DNA of 64,000 bases from an uncultured Paracoccaceae bacterium (GTDB taxonomy: Bacteria; Pseudomonadota; Alphaproteobacteria; Rhodobacterales; Rhodobacteraceae). Shown piece by piece: positions 33,872-42,541 of the stretch (position 1 is its first letter; every line of letters starts with the position of its first letter). Made by a program: the position numbers and the translations under genes. The stretch lies in assembly GCA_947488605.1 (NCBI GenBank), contig CANKZJ010000002.1, forward strand, positions 545,203-609,202. The letters are read 5' to 3'. The notes under the pieces were generated by a model, which worked only from the letters and a program-made list of their open reading frames with translations, did no database searches and was not told the DNA's origin.

Positions 33872-34678
33872 TTAGTTGCGCCCGTCCGGCAGATCAATGC
33901 GGGCGACCTGTTCGGCAATCGGGTCGGTGGAAAGCGGGTGAAGATCAGCGTTATAGGCGTCTGGGTCGGTCAGCGGATTCCAAATACCATCTCGGTACAC
34001 TTCTATCCCTTTGAACTTGGCCTTGTAGCCCATCTTTGCACTGCCGGGCACCCAATAGCCCAAGTAGACATAGGGCAGACCCAATTCGCGGGCGATATCG
34101 ATGTGGTCGAGGATGACATAAGTGCCCAATGACAACCTATCGAGTTCAGGATCGAAGAACGAATAGACCATCGACAGTCCATCATCCAGGATATCCGTCA
34201 GGCACACCGCTGAAAGGTCGTCGCCTTCGGAATATTCGATCAGGCGGGACCGGATCGGGGTTTCTTCGACCATTGCGGCAAATTCGAACATATCCATGTC
34301 AGCCATACCGCCAGTAGCGTGTCGGCCATCAAGATACTCGCGGAACAGGTTATACTGTTCTTCGGTCGCCCATGGCGATGTCGCGCGCCGACTAAGATGT
34401 GCTGCGCGCTTCGATACCCTGCGTTGGCTGCGGCTTGGGCTGAATTTCGAGACATCAATTCGCGCCGACATGCACGCGGTGCATTCGGCACAAGAGGGGC
34501 GATAGAGCACGTTTTGCGACCGGCGAAACCCCTGCTTGGACAAGCTATCGTTCAGCTTCGTCGCGGTATCACCTTGAAGGGCTGTAAATAGTTTCCGCTC
34601 CATCCGGCCTTCAAGGTAAGGGCAGGGTTGGGGTGCAGTCACGTAAAACTGCGGAGCGATAGGTAGGGTGTGGCGCAT
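33872..34678 (-). CDS. bpt: aspartate/glutamate leucyltransferase (leucyl-tRNA-protein transferase)
   Basis: Bpt adds leucine from Leu-tRNA to N-terminal Asp or Glu, marking proteins for ClpS/ClpAP degradation. The protein has 268 residues. N-terminal motifs are [14 protein letters not shown] and [26 protein letters not shown], split here as [13 protein letters not shown] and [13 protein letters not shown], with the cysteine cluster typical of ATE-like enzymes. C-terminal motifs are [19 protein letters not shown] and [20 protein letters not shown]. It is cytosolic and monocistronic or paired with the RDD gene 93 bases upstream. Confidence 0.94.
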   Translation of the reverse strand: MRHTLPIAPQFYVTAPQPCPYLEGRMERKLFTALQGDTATKLNDSLSKQGFRRSQNVLYRPSCAECTACMSARIDVSKFSPSRSQRRVSKRAAHLSRRATSPWATEEQYNLFREYLDGRHATGGMADMDMFEFAAMVEETPIRSRLIEYSEGDDLSAVCLTDILDDGLSMVYSFFDPELDRLSLGTYVILDHIDIARELGLPYVYLGYWVPGSAKMGYKAKFKGIEVYRDGIWNPLTDPDAYNADLHPLSTDPIAEQVARIDLPDGRN

Positions 34679-34771
34679 GGAATGATCCGGTCGGTTTCAC
34701 GAAAGCTTAACAATCGATTCACCATACGCCAAGTCCCTTGAATGCCGCATGCTTAACGGCGCGACTTGGGG

Positions 34772-35218
34772 TTAACGCGCGGTGTTAATCGCGACCGTCC
34801 CAAGCACCATATCGGTCAGGCTTTGGCCGCGTGCTGTGATCAGGATCATGACGATAGAGATCAGTTGCAGCGGGGCAATTGCGATGCTGACAGTGTAGCC
34901 AGTCGTGTGGGCCAACGCGAGGCCAGAGCTAAGTGGTGCGCCGTCAACATCGCGAAAGCTGATACCCATCAACCGCATACCCCATGTGGACGAACCACCT
35001 GCGAGCGTGAACCAACGGTAAATAAACCCGACCACAAGCATCATGAAGGGAAAGAAAAACACCCCTGTAAAAGCTGTGAAAGGCAAAATCAGGGCGCAAA
35101 GCATTGCGATCAGCACCACGTCAATGACCCAAGCGATACCGCGTTTGAGCGGGACACCCGCGTAGCGGCTGGGTGGGAAACCAAAGGCTTCGGGTGTGTG
35201 ATCCATCGTCATTGTCAT
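34772..35218 (-). CDS. RDD-family membrane protein
   Basis: The protein has 148 residues. RDD domains are short integral-membrane modules of unsettled function, sometimes tied to ion exchange. It shows the family's conserved charges: RGIAWVIDVVLI in the first helix and GQSLTDMVLGTVAI near the C-terminus. Hydrophobic helices lie near 27-48, 52-72 and 105-128. Three nearby in-frame ATG codons make the exact start uncertain. It stands between the DUF2852 gene and bpt on the same strand. Confidence 0.9.
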   Translation of the reverse strand: MTMTMDHTPEAFGFPPSRYAGVPLKRGIAWVIDVVLIAMLCALILPFTAFTGVFFFPFMMLVVGFIYRWFTLAGGSSTWGMRLMGISFRDVDGAPLSSGLALAHTTGYTVSIAIAPLQLISIVMILITARGQSLTDMVLGTVAINTAR

Positions 35219-35293
35219 CAGGCTCTCTTACGGGTTTAGGGAATAGGGAAGGGCGACTTGCGGGGAAACAAGCCGCCCTTGGTGGTCCAGTCC

Positions 35294-35731
35294 TTATGCA
35301 GTCGCAGGACCGGATTGAGTGTCGTCATCTTCGGTCATCTTTTTGGCGCGGTCGTCCATGAATTGGTCGAACTCAGCCTTGTCTTTCGCATCGCGCAAGC
35401 GCTTGAGGAAAGCTTCGAAGTTGTCTTGCTCTTCTTCCAGACGACGCAGTGTTTCGGCTTTGTAGGCATCGAACGCGTTGTTGCCAGAGGACTTGCTCAT
35501 ATGGCGTGAACGGCTGCGGGTCATTGAATTGCAAGATGCGTTAAACATGCGTTTGCTCCAGATCATATAGGCAAGAAGGGCAAGACCGATTGGCCAAAAG
35601 ACGATAAAGCTGACAACCATGGCGGCGATCCATGCGCCTTTGCCACGCTCATCAAGCCAGGCTTCGGCGCGGGCGAAAAAGCCGGGGCGATTGTCCATAG
35701 CCATTGGGGAATGGGATGTGGCGGTGTTCAT
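35294..35731 (-). CDS. DUF2852 membrane-anchored protein
   Basis: The protein has 145 residues. One strongly hydrophobic region at about 33-57 (WIAAMVVSFIVFWPIGLALL) is followed by SKRMF and a charged, helical C-terminal half with RRLEEEQDNFEAFLKRLR, as in DUF2852 proteins of alphaproteobacteria. Function is unknown. I chose ATG 35731 because AAGGAG lies seven bases before it; a longer frame upstream has no ribosome site. Two near-identical palindromes lie 32 and 90 bases upstream, which points to tight transcriptional control. Confidence 0.86.
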   Translation of the reverse strand: MNTATSHSPMAMDNRPGFFARAEAWLDERGKGAWIAAMVVSFIVFWPIGLALLAYMIWSKRMFNASCNSMTRSRSRHMSKSSGNNAFDAYKAETLRRLEEEQDNFEAFLKRLRDAKDKAEFDQFMDDRAKKMTEDDDTQSGPATA

Positions 35732-35762
35732 GGTTGTGCTCCTTGAGGTTCTGTTTGCGGTT

Positions 35763-35781
35763 ATGTGAATGTCTTTCACAT
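35763..35781. promoter_or_regulatory. palindromic operator candidate 1 upstream of DUF2852 gene
   Basis: ATGTGAATGTCTTTCACAT has arms ATGTGAA/TTCACAT with a five-base centre. It matches a second copy 58 bases away (35821-35839) at most positions, including the centre TGTYT. Confidence 0.6.
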
Positions 35782-35820
35782 TACAGATATCGGGCGGAGC
35801 AGCCTTAAGTTCAAGATATA

Positions 35821-35839
35821 ATGTAAATGTTTTTTACAT
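35821..35839. promoter_or_regulatory. palindromic operator candidate 2 upstream of DUF2852 gene
   Basis: ATGTAAATGTTTTTTACAT has arms ATGTAAA/TTTACAT. The shared pattern with copy 1 is ATGTRAATGTYTTTYACAT. It lies just after the end of the upstream deacylase gene. TGT-N11-ACA spacing excludes the PpsR/CrtJ consensus, which needs N12. Confidence 0.6.
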
Positions 35840-35848
35840 TTACTTTTA

Positions 35849-36319
35849 TTATAATTTAAAATCAACAACTTGTGCGTTTGAAATTTCCAAAAGTACCCTC
35901 GGATCAATCGGAAAAATATGCCGTGGCGTACCCGCAGCGGCGTAAATTACGTCAAATTCGCCGAGTCGCGGGTCAAAAAACGCAACGATAGGGTTGAGGT
36001 GACCAATCGGTGCGACGCCGCCAATCGCAAATCCCGTTTGGGCACGGATCAATGCGGCGTCTGCTTTCCCAAGTGCCTCGCCCGCAGCGGCGCTGGCTTT
36101 GGCGGGGTCGACCTTGTTGCCGCCAGCGGTGATGAACAAAATGGCCCGTCCGCTATCCTGACCTGCAAAAATCACTGATTTGGCAATTTGGTCCAATGCG
36201 CATCCCGCAGCATCAGCGGCTTGTTGCGCTGTGCGGGTTTCAGGCCCCAGTTCCAATGGCGCGATCTCTAGATTGGCGGCAGCAAGGGCGCGCATCACAC
36301 GTCTTAGACTTTTGCTCAT
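35849..36319 (-). CDS. YbaK/ProX-family aminoacyl-tRNA deacylase
   Basis: These proteins hydrolyse mischarged tRNA, for example Cys- or Ala-tRNA(Pro), in trans. The protein has 156 residues. Typical features are the conserved lysine in QIAKSVIFAG, ITAGGNKVDPAKASAAAGE, and the GFAIGGVAPIGHLNPIVAFFD segment shared by the family, given here as GGVAPIGH. I chose ATG 36319 because AAGGA lies ten bases before it. It is divergent from glnE. The exact tRNA substrate cannot be decided from sequence. Confidence 0.88.
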   Translation of the reverse strand: MSKSLRRVMRALAAANLEIAPLELGPETRTAQQAADAAGCALDQIAKSVIFAGQDSGRAILFITAGGNKVDPAKASAAAGEALGKADAALIRAQTGFAIGGVAPIGHLNPIVAFFDPRLGEFDVIYAAAGTPRHIFPIDPRVLLEISNAQVVDFKL

Positions 36320-36397
36320 GATGTACATGTCCTTTTTACGCAGTTTACTGCGACGTCTCACATTGACCAGAGCGCAAGGGCAAAGCACTCTGTCGTT

Positions 36398-39160
36398 ATG
36401 ACATTTATTGCGCGTCAAACCCGTTGCCCTCATCCATTTGACGCAGAACGCGGTTCAGATGCCGTGCAGTCGCTGGCAGGTCTACCAACCGCGCTTGCGC
36501 CGTTGATTGCCGGTGCCGCCGGATGCAGCCCATATCTTGCGGACCTCATACGCCGAGAGGGGGATTGGATTCTGCCAGCGATGGATGATCCCGAGCGGGC
36601 AATCGCGACCCTATTGGCCGAAATCCCGCAGATGTCACTGGACGCGTTGCCGTCTGGATTGCGGCAAGCCAAGCATCGCGTGGCATTGCTGACAGGACTT
36701 GCAGACCTCGCGGGTGTCTGGCCGCTAGAGACCGTGACGCAGGTCTTGACCGACTTTGCCGATGCCGCAGTGCAGGCGACGATCACAAAACTGGTCGCCG
36801 CAGAAGTCGCGCGGGGCAAACTGCCCACGGGTGACGATCCCAGCAAGGCAGGCGGGATGGCCTTGTTGGCGATGGGTAAGATGGGCGCGGGGGAATTGAA
36901 CTATTCCTCCGATATCGACCTGATTTGCTTATTCGACGAGACCCGCTTTGATCCTGACGATTACCACGATGTGCGCTCTGCCTTTATCCGCGTGACACGC
37001 AAGATGACGGCGATCTTGTCGGATGTGCGTGACGGCGGCTATGTCTTTCGCACCGACCTACGCCTGCGGCCGGATGCGTCGGTCACGCCCGTTTGTCTTT
37101 CGATGGAAGCGGCCGAGCGATATTATGAAAGCGTGGGACGAACATGGGAGCGCGCGGCCTACATCAAAGCACGTGTCTGCGCGGGTGATCTTGAAGCAGG
37201 ACAGCGGTTTCTGGACACGCTTCGCCCGTTTGTCTGGCGCAAGCATTTGGACTTCGCCGCGATCCAAGACGCTCATGACATGCGATTGAAAATTCGCAAT
37301 CATAAGGGGTTGCATGGCGCGCTCGTGTTGGAGGGCCACAATATGAAGCTGGGTCGCGGAGGCATCCGCGAGATCGAATTTTTCACGCAAACCCGACAAT
37401 TAATCGCAGGGGGTAGGGATAGTTCCCTGCGCCACCGCGACACCAAATCGGGTTTGCAGGCCTTGGCTGCCGCGAATTGGGTATCTGATCAAACCGCGAC
37501 TGAACTTTATGATCACTACCGCTATCACCGCGAAATCGAACATCGCCAGCAGATGTTCAACGATGCGCAGACGCAAACCTTGCCAAACGATGCAGACGGG
37601 TTTGCACGATTGGCCGCATTCACAGGGCAAGAAGTTGCAACCTTGCGGCGTGATCTTACGCAGCGCATTGAAGCGGTCCACACACTCACTGAAGGGTTTT
37701 TTGCGCCTGATGCGTCTGCATCTTTGCCAACGTCTGACTGGGGTGCCGAAGTGGTCGCGCGCTGGCACAGCTATCCCGCACTTCGCTCTGTCCGGGCGAC
37801 GGAAATCTTTGCGCGGCTCAAACCCGAGATTATCGCGCGGCTACAAGAGGCTGGAAAACCAGACGAGGCATTGGCGCAGTTCGATGGATTTTTATCCGGG
37901 CTACCTGCCGGTGTTCAGTTGTTTTCACTGTTTGAGGCTAATCCACAGTTGACGCAGTTGATTGTTGATATCTGCGCGACCGCACCGGCACTTGCGCAAC
38001 ATCTGTCGCGGAATGCAGGCGTGTTGGATGCTGTGATTGGAGGTGCTTTCTTTTCCGATTGGCCCGGCAAAGGCGCGTTGACGCAAGAACTGATAAGTCT
38101 TTTTGATGCTGTCGATGATTATGAAGGGCAATTGCTGACTGCGCGCCGCTGGGCAAAGGAATGGCATTTTCGGATCGGTGTGCATTACTTGCGAGGGCTA
38201 ATTGGATCTGAACAATCTGGGACACAATACGCTGATTTGGCCGAGGCGATCGTGGCGGCACTTTGGCCTGTTGTGATTGCAGAATTCGCGCACAAACACG
38301 GGCCCATGCCGGGGCGGGGCGGGGCCGTGGTTGCGATGGGGTCGCTCGGGGCGGGTAAGTTGAATGCGACATCTGACCTTGATTTGATCGTGATTTATGA
38401 CCCGCAGGGTACCGAGATGTCTGAGGGGCGCAGGCCATTGGCAACACGGCCTTATTTTGCGCGATTGACGCAGGCTTTGGTGACCGCTTTGAGCGTGCCG
38501 ATGGCTGAAGGGCGGCTTTATGAGGTTGATATGCGGCTCAGGCCTTCGGGCAAGCAAGGACCAGTGGCCACGTCTTTTACAGCATTCAAAGACTATCAAA
38601 TGCAGGATGCTTGGACTTGGGAACATTTAGCTTTGACGCGCGCGCGTGCGATTGCAGGTGATCCATCGTTCTGCGCAGACATTGAAATCTTTCGACGCGC
38701 ACTGCTGCATAAAAAGTCACAAGGTAAGACGATCATTGCGGATGTGAGCGATATGCGGCACCGCATCTCGCTGTCAAAGTCGCCGGGTACGGCGTGGGAT
38801 GCCAAAATTGGCCCAGGGCGTTTGCAAGATATTGAACTGTTTGCGCAGACAGCGGCTTTGCGCAGTGGCAGTGCGGCAGCCGATGTGCCGACACAATTAC
38901 ACAGTGGTGTCGCGGATGGATGGTTGGACGCCGCTGATGCGACGGCGCTCTCGCAGGCGTTTCGGCTTTTGTGGCAGGTACAAGCAGCGGCGCGGTTTCT
39001 GACAGGTGCTGATTTGGATTTTGATGCATTGGCAGAAGGTGCAAGGCGGTTGATTTTGAGAGAAACAGAGTGCGAAGATATTTCAGATCTCACATTGCGG
39101 CTGACACGGATGCACCAAGATGCTGATCGTATCATTGGCAAATACTTGGTGTCGGAATGA
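36398..39160 (+). CDS. glnE: bifunctional glutamine synthetase adenylyltransferase / deadenylase
   Basis: GlnE attaches AMP to, and removes it from, glutamine synthetase in answer to PII signalling of nitrogen state. The protein has 920 residues and two nucleotidyltransferase domains: the N-terminal adenylyl-removing domain with GAGELNYSSDIDLICLFDE (about 160-180), and the C-terminal adenylylating domain with GKLNATSDLDLIVIYD (about 650-667). Each is followed by a helical PII-uridylyltransferase-like region (EHRQQMFND; MRHRISLSKSPG). No clear ribosome site precedes the ATG. Its stop overlaps the next gene by four bases. Confidence 0.96.
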   Translation: MTFIARQTRCPHPFDAERGSDAVQSLAGLPTALAPLIAGAAGCSPYLADLIRREGDWILPAMDDPERAIATLLAEIPQMSLDALPSGLRQAKHRVALLTGLADLAGVWPLETVTQVLTDFADAAVQATITKLVAAEVARGKLPTGDDPSKAGGMALLAMGKMGAGELNYSSDIDLICLFDETRFDPDDYHDVRSAFIRVTRKMTAILSDVRDGGYVFRTDLRLRPDASVTPVCLSMEAAERYYESVGRTWERAAYIKARVCAGDLEAGQRFLDTLRPFVWRKHLDFAAIQDAHDMRLKIRNHKGLHGALVLEGHNMKLGRGGIREIEFFTQTRQLIAGGRDSSLRHRDTKSGLQALAAANWVSDQTATELYDHYRYHREIEHRQQMFNDAQTQTLPNDADGFARLAAFTGQEVATLRRDLTQRIEAVHTLTEGFFAPDASASLPTSDWGAEVVARWHSYPALRSVRATEIFARLKPEIIARLQEAGKPDEALAQFDGFLSGLPAGVQLFSLFEANPQLTQLIVDICATAPALAQHLSRNAGVLDAVIGGAFFSDWPGKGALTQELISLFDAVDDYEGQLLTARRWAKEWHFRIGVHYLRGLIGSEQSGTQYADLAEAIVAALWPVVIAEFAHKHGPMPGRGGAVVAMGSLGAGKLNATSDLDLIVIYDPQGTEMSEGRRPLATRPYFARLTQALVTALSVPMAEGRLYEVDMRLRPSGKQGPVATSFTAFKDYQMQDAWTWEHLALTRARAIAGDPSFCADIEIFRRALLHKKSQGKTIIADVSDMRHRISLSKSPGTAWDAKIGPGRLQDIELFAQTAALRSGSAAADVPTQLHSGVADGWLDAADATALSQAFRLLWQVQAAARFLTGADLDFDALAEGARRLILRETECEDISDLTLRLTRMHQDADRIIGKYLVSE

Positions 39161-39432
39161 GCGCGGCAGCACTTTTTGATCCCAAAGGTTTGATGAGGGA
39201 GGCGTTCGCAATTGACGGGATCAACGCACCTGAATGTCGAAGTATCTTTTTGGATTGGGCATTGAGCTTGCCACCGGAGCGTGATGCGATGGTGGAAATA
39301 GAGTTGTTGATTGCACACTATGAGCCGTTGCAAGAAGGCAACCATCCGATGCTTCAAACATTGCGTGAGGCACAACAAAAGCTGCCGACGCCGCGTCGCC
39401 GCGGTGGACGGCAAGGTCGCTTTTCAGATTAG
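39157..39432 (+). CDS. small conserved protein coupled to glnE
   Basis: This 91-residue soluble protein has an acidic helical core (ECRSIFLDWALSLPPERDAM) and a basic tail (PTPRRRGGRQGRF). Its ATG overlaps the glnE stop, so it is translationally coupled. I recall similar short proteins of unknown role in Rhodobacteraceae after glnE. No catalytic motif is visible. A link to nitrogen control is suggested only by position. Confidence 0.7.
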   Translation: MSAAALFDPKGLMREAFAIDGINAPECRSIFLDWALSLPPERDAMVEIELLIAHYEPLQEGNHPMLQTLREAQQKLPTPRRRGGRQGRFSD

Positions 39433-39526
39433 CGGATCGACGCTGCGCAGATGGAAATTTTGGGCGATGAACCGTAGATTGTTGATGCTGCTTTAACGCG
39501 CTGTCGATTGCCAAATATGGCTTGTC

Positions 39527-41731
39527 TTAGAAGTCCTGCCAAATTGACTGCGAATCTGCTGTGCCGGTCTTCTTGATAGGTAGCGATGGTTGGCCACCCT
39601 GCGTTGCCTGATTGGTACGAGAGATGGCCGCTTCGAGTTGTCCGTTTGGTCGCGACGTTGTAGCGGTCACGCTTTTTGACCGCGCTATCTTGAACTGCGC
39701 AATTAACGCGCTGAGTTTGCTCGTCTCACTGGCAAGTGCATTTCCTCGTGTGATCGATTCTTGTACCATTGCGGCATTTTGCTGGGTCACTTGATCCAAT
39801 TGATTGACGCCGATGTTGATCTCCGAGAGGCCAATGGCCTGTTCCTCGGCGCTTGTAGCGATCTGAGACGTCATGGACGAGATGTCATTCACTTGCGTGA
39901 TGATTTCTGAAAGCGCCTCTCCAGCATTTCCGACAAGCTGGGTGCCCTGTGCAACATGCCGCGAGCTGTTTTCGATCAATGCGGAAATCTCTTTTGCAGC
40001 TTCCGCAGACCGTTGTGCCAAGGCACGGACCTCTGATGCGACAACGGCAAAACCCTTGCCGAATTCCCCAGCGCGCGCGGCTTCTACGCCTGCGTTCAAG
40101 GCCAGCAAATTGGTTTGGAAGGCAATGTCGTCAATGACGGAAATGACCTGAGAGATTTGCTTTGATGATGCCTCGATCTCTTCCATAGCACTGACGGCTT
40201 TGGCGACTATTTCGCCATTTCGGCTTGCTTCGGTTCTGGCTTTACCGACAGAGCTGTCAACTGCTTTTGCGTGTTCTGCAGCTGATCGTACGCTTGCAGT
40301 AAGCTGATCCAAAGCCGCTGCGGTTTGCTCAAGGGTGGCTGCTTGGTTTTCTGTGCGTTGAGACAGGTCCGTCGTTGCGGCGTGACCGTCATCTGTGGCT
40401 TTTTTGATTTGTGCAGATGTCTGTGTGACGCTATCGAGCGCGTCGTGCAGCGCGCGTACTGCTTCATTGAAGTTCAGGCGCAGTTCCTCATATTCCGGGC
40501 TAAACTGTTGCGAGATTTTCGCGGTCAGGTTGCCATCTGCAAGTTGTGCCAATTCTGTTTGCATCGTGCTGACGACCACATCTTGTTGAGCACGCTGTTT
40601 GGCGCGCTCTTCGGATATCTGCTGGCGTTCAATTTGTGCCGTGCGAAACACATTCAGCGCGCGCGCCATGCGCCCCAGTTCATGTGTATGTTCGGTGCCT
40701 TTAATCTCGACCTCGTGATCGCCTGAGGCAAGTCTGTCAGTCGTATCCGCCAATCGTGTGACAGCCCCTGTGATCCATCGACCTACTACGAACGCGGTCG
40801 TGGCAGCCAGAAGTGTCGCAATGAAACCGACAATTGGGATCACCATTTTCTGACGTGTCACAATCGCATCGGCGCGTTGAGCCAGCGTTGTCTGGTCCAC
40901 GGTAATCTGATCGGCCAATACGTCGAAGCCTAATTCGATTTCATGCCATATACGGTCAAGCTGGGTCTGCTCAATCTCGGACGCGAGGGCGTAGGCCTGC
41001 GCAAACTCCTCAAGATTTGCTTTGTAACCTGCAACAGAGCTTTGCAACGCGGTCAAATTTTCATTGATTGGGCCTGCGGCACCAACGGCGTTGACTTGGT
41101 CCAGCACGCGGTCAAGTTCGGCAACACTTTCACTAAATGTGATCAAATCTTCTGGCAGCAAGGACGCGTGAAACCTGTTACCGCTCTGGATGGTTGCCAT
41201 CGATGCCCGGATAAGACGCCCGGACGCTGATATCAGAACGGGGTTGCCGCTTTGAATGGCACGCGTGAATACATCGCTGACCTGAGTGGTGATTATTTCA
41301 GAGCTTGCCAGAAATTGCTCGCTGGCATTCACCGCGTCGGTGCGGTGGGTTTGCATTTGGCGGAAATGCGCTTCGTATGTTTGCGCCATTGCGATTAGCT
41401 GTTCAACCTCGCCTAAACGCGTGGGGTCTTGTGCGAAGCTTTGCAGCTGTTCATCGGAATTGATAATCTCGGCGATATTGGAAAAGACATCTTGCGCCTG
41501 CGCCTGATCTTGGGCGTAGCGGTATTGGAGTGATGCAACCTGCGCCTCAAACATGTCTTCGACATACGCGCTGGCGTCCACTTTCATTTGTGTCAGGTTT
41601 CGGAAGTCGTAATACCCATCCGACACCACAGTACTAGCGCGCTGTGCGAACATGATTACACCCAGCAGCAGTACCAACAAAATGGCGAACGCGGCGCCTA
41701 TCCGACGTGAAATTGGCCAAGATTCAAGCAT
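39527..41731 (-). CDS. methyl-accepting chemotaxis protein
   Basis: The chemoreceptor has about 734 residues. TM1 is at about 9-27, then a periplasmic helical-bundle sensor (about 30-300), TM2 near 304-322, HAMP (about 323-380; RLASGDHEVEIKGTEHTHEL), and the signalling domain with the tip QTNLLALNAGVEAARAGEFG. It ends IWQDF, which fits the xWxxF pentapeptide that tethers CheR/CheB. I chose ATG 41731 over the TTG 12 bases upstream, because GGGG lies six bases before it. No other chemotaxis or flagellar gene is in the window. Confidence 0.94.
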   Translation of the reverse strand: MLESWPISRRIGAAFAILLVLLLGVIMFAQRASTVVSDGYYDFRNLTQMKVDASAYVEDMFEAQVASLQYRYAQDQAQAQDVFSNIAEIINSDEQLQSFAQDPTRLGEVEQLIAMAQTYEAHFRQMQTHRTDAVNASEQFLASSEIITTQVSDVFTRAIQSGNPVLISASGRLIRASMATIQSGNRFHASLLPEDLITFSESVAELDRVLDQVNAVGAAGPINENLTALQSSVAGYKANLEEFAQAYALASEIEQTQLDRIWHEIELGFDVLADQITVDQTTLAQRADAIVTRQKMVIPIVGFIATLLAATTAFVVGRWITGAVTRLADTTDRLASGDHEVEIKGTEHTHELGRMARALNVFRTAQIERQQISEERAKQRAQQDVVVSTMQTELAQLADGNLTAKISQQFSPEYEELRLNFNEAVRALHDALDSVTQTSAQIKKATDDGHAATTDLSQRTENQAATLEQTAAALDQLTASVRSAAEHAKAVDSSVGKARTEASRNGEIVAKAVSAMEEIEASSKQISQVISVIDDIAFQTNLLALNAGVEAARAGEFGKGFAVVASEVRALAQRSAEAAKEISALIENSSRHVAQGTQLVGNAGEALSEIITQVNDISSMTSQIATSAEEQAIGLSEINIGVNQLDQVTQQNAAMVQESITRGNALASETSKLSALIAQFKIARSKSVTATTSRPNGQLEAAISRTNQATQGGQPSLPIKKTGTADSQSIWQDF

Positions 41732-41822
41732 AAGATACCCCAAGAGACATTTGAGGTATCTTTAGCGCCCAAGTCCTAATCGTGAATGAACACCGGAATA
41801 ATTTGCGAAAAAGCCGATCAGA

Positions 41823-42461
41823 TTATGACAATGCTGCGGCTTCTTTGGCCAGTGCAGTAATGCCTGCCCAATCGCCAGCCGCAACCAAATCCTTTGGCGC
41901 AACCCATGATCCACCGACGCAAAGTGTGTTGCTGAGCCCAAGGTATTCATGCGCATTCGCAAGGCTAACGCCACCGGTCGGGCAGAATTTCACTTGTGGA
42001 ATAGGTGCCCCAATCGCCTTAAGCGCCGGCGCACCACCGTTTGCCGCAGCAGGGAAGAATTTTTGAACCGTATAGCCGCGCTCGAGCAGGCGCATTGCCT
42101 CTGATGCGGTTGCGGTTCCTGGCAGAAGTGGCAAATCATTTGCTTCGCAGGCATCCAGCAGAATGTCGGTTGCACCCGGTGACACACCGAACGTAGCGCC
42201 AGCGGCCTTTGCATCCTCTACATCCTTGGGTGTTAACAACGTGCCCGCGCCCACAACACCGCCCGGTACGGCTGCCATCTCGCGGATCGCATCCAATGCA
42301 GCAGGGGTGCGCAACGTCACCTCCAACGCAGGCAGCCCGCCGGCCACAAGGGCTTTTGCCAAATCGGCGGCGATGGCGGCGTCATCAACCACCAACACAG
42401 GAACAACAGGGGCCAATAGGCAGACTTTGGCGGCGGCGGTGGAGGCTTCTTGCGGGGTCAT
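41823..42461 (-). CDS. eda: 2-dehydro-3-deoxy-phosphogluconate aldolase
   Basis: Eda splits KDPG into pyruvate and glyceraldehyde 3-phosphate, the last specific step of the Entner-Doudoroff pathway. The protein has 212 residues, the normal size. VPVLVVDDAAIAADLAKAL, LEVTLRTPAALDAI with the catalytic Glu, and VGAGTLLTPKDVEDA are present; the Schiff-base Lys is in VQKFFPAAANGGAPALK, and PTGGVS binds phosphate. It lies 80 bases downstream of edd on the same strand. Confidence 0.95.
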   Translation of the reverse strand: MTPQEASTAAAKVCLLAPVVPVLVVDDAAIAADLAKALVAGGLPALEVTLRTPAALDAIREMAAVPGGVVGAGTLLTPKDVEDAKAAGATFGVSPGATDILLDACEANDLPLLPGTATASEAMRLLERGYTVQKFFPAAANGGAPALKAIGAPIPQVKFCPTGGVSLANAHEYLGLSNTLCVGGSWVAPKDLVAAGDWAGITALAKEAAALS

Positions 42462-42541
42462 ATTTTATTCCTTGGATCCGTGTGTGATGTCCAGCTTGAA
42501 CAACAGGTCACTCATTTCGAGAGCGCGCAAACTGCGCAGTT

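Noticed and set aside
35763..35839. PpsR/CrtJ photosynthesis repressor sites
   Set aside because: The half-sites TGT and ACA are 11 bases apart, not the 12 of the PpsR/CrtJ consensus, and no photosynthesis gene is in the window.
39527..41731. Chemoreceptor as a sign of a local flagellar or chemotaxis cluster
   Set aside because: No che, fli or flg gene is present in the window; it is an isolated receptor gene.
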